This document shows positions 62,288 to 64,000 of a DNA stretch of 64,000 nt, piece by piece. Origin of the DNA: Acidiphilium sp. C61 (GTDB lineage: Bacteria; Pseudomonadota; Alphaproteobacteria; Acetobacterales; Acetobacteraceae); the NCBI RefSeq assembly GCF_902712915.1, contig NZ_CACTIA010000005.1, positions 3,198,501 through 3,262,500 of the forward strand, read 5' to 3'. Within the stretch, counting starts at the first letter, position 1. Every line of letters begins with the position of its first letter. Under the pieces are notes generated by a model that did not search any database, was not told where the DNA came from, and was given only the letters and a program-made list of their open reading frames with translations. Made by a program: the position numbers and the translations under genes.

Positions 62288-63007
62288 ACGGTCTCGGTGA
62301 CCGTGGGAGTGATCATCTCGCGCGGATCGCGCCAACCCTCATGCCAGACCACATGACGGAATCCGGTGCGCCGAATATCGGCGTGGTCATCGGCGCATGC
62401 TCATGGAGACGGTCTCGGAACCGTTCATCTCGCGGCGTCCGGGCCGATGATCCAGAGCGCCAGCGGCGCCGAGATGATCTCAGGCGCTCGGGAAGACGGT
62501 CCCTGCGACCGTGAGGGTGACCATCGCGCCCTACCTCGCGCGTCCTCCCGCCGGCTCTCGCGCGCCATGACACCGCCGCTCCGGTTCCTCGCGGCACCGG
62601 TGTCGAGACGGTCAAGGCGCTCCCGCAAGACGATCTGGGTGATGGTGTGGATGAGCATCTCTCGGATCGATCCGGCCTCTCGGGCGACGCCATGTCGGAA
62701 TCCGATGCGCCGAACATCCTCGCGATTATCGACGTGCGCATCGCGTGCCGATGGACACGGCCGAAGGACGGCTCGCGGGACCGTTCAGCGGCGAGCGTCC
62801 GGCTTGATGATCCAGAGCGCCAGCGGCGCCGAGATCATCTCCTGCGCTCGGCCGACGGTCTGGATGACCGTGGGGATGACCTTCCTCCCACGTGCCGCGC
62901 GCGACCCAGTGCCGGCAGTCGCGACGCCACGGTCGACGCTCGCCGCAGCGGTCCAGAGACGGTCAGGATGCGCCCGACAGGCGGTCTGGGTGACCGTGGG
63001 GATGACC
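62288..63007. repeat. Degenerate ~350-bp tandem array with ACGGTC-N5-GACCGT dyads (right arm)
   Basis: This is the mirror image of 54215-54934, directly downstream of the intact helicase gene. The whole stretch from 62118 to 63344 contains no credible gene. Its place next to the replication genes makes it a reasonable origin candidate. Confidence 0.75.
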
Positions 63008-63078
63008 GTTCCGCCGCATTCTGCCGTCCGTAACCGCCCCTACCGAGCCTCACGACGGCGTGATCTATAGGCTGCGCC

Positions 63079-63276
63079 TGCTCGCTGGTTGCTCGCTGGC
63101 TGGTTCCTACCGCCGGTACCTGCGACCGAGTCGTGCCAGCCGAGGCGCCTCGAACGACCGTCCCCGAGACCTATCCCACCATCTCGGACATCACCTCGAT
63201 GCCGCCGCTCGCTCCGCTTCCCATCGGCTGAGAACCGCAGGAAACAAGGCGTGCGTCGCTCGCTGTGTGCTCGCTG
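63079..63276 (-). other. Two pairs of integrase arm-type sites (right arm, P' side)
   Basis: TGCTCGCTG (reverse of CAGCGAGCA) lies at 63079, 63090, 63257 (variant) and 63268 in two pairs spaced by 11 bp. They lie on the side of the core opposite to the integrase gene. Confidence 0.7.
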
Positions 63277-63344
63277 AACAGCCTCAAAGCCGGAGGTACA
63301 ACCGGGCCGTCTTCGAGAAAACAGTGTGATTTCGCGGATTTGAG

Positions 63345-63389
63345 TGGTGGGCGCGACAGGGATTGAACCTGTGACCCCTGCCATGTCAA
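63345..63389 (-). other. attP-like core: inverted tRNA-Val 3' fragment
   Basis: These 45 bases equal the tRNA-Val 3' half (anticodon loop to CCA) in reverse. They cannot make a tRNA because the 5' half is missing. Arm-type site pairs lie on both sides, so the site has the structure of an unrecombined attP and not of an attR. Confidence 0.75.
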
Positions 63390-63452
63390 CGTCGTGACGG
63401 AAGGGGAATCCTCGTGATTTTGGGTGAGGACGCGATGCGTTTTGGCACCTGC

Positions 63453-63472
63453 TGCTCGCTGTATGCTCGCTG
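63453..63472 (-). other. Integrase arm-type site pair (P side)
   Basis: TGCTCGCTG occurs at 63453 and 63464, again 11 bp apart, 64 bp from the core and before the integrase gene. Together with the pairs on the other side, this gives arm sites flanking the core. Confidence 0.7.
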
Positions 63473-63546
63473 ATTTCAGTAGACAAATCGCCGATCCGTG
63501 AGAACCAGCTACCGAAGGGGTACGGAAGCTGGGCGCACGGATTGGA

Positions 63547-64000
63547 TTGCGGATCGTCGAGGGGCTCAAAGTCGGCGAGACCGTGTGGGACACCATGGTC
63601 ATTGGTTTCGGTGCGCGCCGGCAGCGTGGACGGCCGACCTATGTTTTTCGATATCGAACAAAGGAAGGTCGGCAGCGGACCTACACGATAGGCCGTCATG
63701 GATCGCCATGGACACCGGACGAGGCGAGGGCCGAGGCGATCAGGCTGTTACGGATCGTGATCGATGGCGGTGACCCGAGCGGCGAGCGCCAGATCGAGCA
63801 TCAGGTGATTTCGATGGCGGACCTCTGTGACGAGTATCTCGCTGATGCCGCGGCCGGCCGGATACTGACGCGGCGCGGGGTCGCAAAGAGCGCGAGCACC
63901 ATCGCGACCGACCACTGCCGCGTCGACGCACATATTCGTCCTCTGGTCGGCCACCTGCCGGTCGCCTCGATCTCGCGGCAGGACATCGAGCGCATGATGA
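63547..64000 (+). CDS. int: Tyrosine recombinase (phage/ICE-type integrase), N-terminal part
   Basis: The frame encodes GETVWDTMVIGFGARRQRGR, YVFRYRTKEGRQRTYTIGRHG and DEARAEAIRLLRIVIDGGDP, then DLCDEYLADAA and the SAM-like core-binding start. This is the arm-DNA-binding (DUF4102-like) and core-binding layout of tRNA-targeting integrases; the catalytic domain lies beyond the window. The start is unclear. The frame is open from 63502 and contains no ATG before 63595, which would cut the arm domain. TTG at 63547 is used here; CTG at 63529, eight bases after GAAGGGG, is an alternative. Confidence 0.85.
   Translation, partial: MRIVEGLKVGETVWDTMVIGFGARRQRGRPTYVFRYRTKEGRQRTYTIGRHGSPWTPDEARAEAIRLLRIVIDGGDPSGERQIEHQVISMADLCDEYLADAAAGRILTRRGVAKSASTIATDHCRVDAHIRPLVGHLPVASISRQDIERMM

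Larger units (their letters stand above)
60858..63389 (-). repeat. Right arm of the 2,532-bp perfect inverted repeat
   Basis: This is the exact reverse complement of 53833-56364. The inner edge falls within the intact helicase gene, so this arm is the original and the left arm the copy. The outer edge is the tRNA-derived core, followed directly by the integrase-side arm. Confidence 0.97.
53833..64000. mobile_element. Integrated satellite/PICI-like element with inverted-repeat architecture (right end outside window)
   Basis: The element starts in the tRNA-Val anticodon loop and holds an AlpA-type regulator, a primase-polymerase, an SF2 helicase, a repeat array, att sites with arm sites, two cargo genes and a tyrosine integrase. 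This gene set is that of phage satellites or PICI-like islands. No capsid, portal or conjugation gene is seen. Perfect 2,532-bp inverted repeats bracket a unique 4,493-bp centre. The outer end is beyond 64000. Confidence 0.85.

Noticed and set aside
53833..63389. Composite transposon or IS-flanked element
   Set aside because: No transposase is encoded in the arms, no target duplication is seen, and the outer edges coincide with an integrase core in a tRNA.
63345..63389. Second tRNA gene on the minus strand
   Set aside because: Only the 3' half from the anticodon loop is present; the acceptor and D-arm 5' half are missing.

Overview
The window is a high-GC alphaproteobacterial chromosome segment, most likely from the Acetobacteraceae and probably an Acidiphilium-like acidophile. 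That assignment rests on GC content, the trp-moaC-moeA gene order and the general protein types; no rRNA is present to confirm it. About 53.8 kb is ordinary chromosome, and the last 10 kb is part of an integrated mobile element.

Positions 1-23.8 kb hold core metabolism. They start with the tail of a LysR regulator and two small exported proteins, followed by malate synthase G, ferredoxin-NADP reductase, a minus-strand block (tpiA, secG, pyrG, kdsA), and a plus-strand run of ppiD-like, trpE, a fused trpGD, trpC, moaC and moeA. A perfect 204-bp tandem duplication sits just after moeA. Then come a rho / LysE-type exporter / ahcY / DUF4149-like block on the minus strand and two tandem heme A synthase-like genes followed by tldD. 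The second heme A synthase-like gene lacks the Glu and His of its active-site motif.

Positions 23.8-30.2 kb carry tkt-gap-pgk (Calvin/pentose phosphate and glycolysis) and an SbmA/BacA-like ABC transporter. Positions 30.3-40.4 kb carry surface polysaccharide genes: a GT2 glycosyltransferase, the four dTDP-L-rhamnose genes, an AT-rich 320-bp gap, a 1260-residue multidomain glycosyltransferase and an amidase. A photolyase-like FAD protein with apparently swapped domain order follows. Positions 41.7-53.7 kb form a catabolic region: a methylcitrate cycle set (prpD, prpC, prpB) directly followed by valine/isobutyrate genes (acyl-CoA dehydrogenase, 3-hydroxyisobutyryl-CoA hydrolase, 3-hydroxyisobutyrate dehydrogenase), with two acyl-CoA synthetases and two SDRs. 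Valine degradation produces propionyl-CoA, which the methylcitrate cycle consumes, so the cluster is coherent.

A family of about 105-bp two-hairpin intergenic repeats occurs four times in the chromosomal part. In each case its first bases, TAGAGCA, supply the TAG stop codon of a neighbouring gene.

At 53.8 kb a tRNA-Val(GAC) gene is the integration site of a satellite- or PICI-like element. The element carries an AlpA-type regulator, a primase-polymerase, an SF2-type helicase, a tyrosine integrase and two cargo genes. Its architecture is odd. A perfect 2,532-bp inverted repeat (53833-56364 and 60858-63389) flanks a 4.5-kb unique centre. Both arms begin in the tRNA anticodon loop and contain the tRNA 3' half, paired 11-bp-spaced integrase arm-type sites, an array of ACGGTC-N5-GACCGT dyads and the helicase C-terminal half. 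The left end looks like a normal attL. The right end looks like an intact, inverted attP with arm sites on both sides, next to the integrase, which runs off the window. This could be a head-to-head rearranged element with an integrase-invertible centre, or an assembly artefact; long reads across 56364/56365 would decide.
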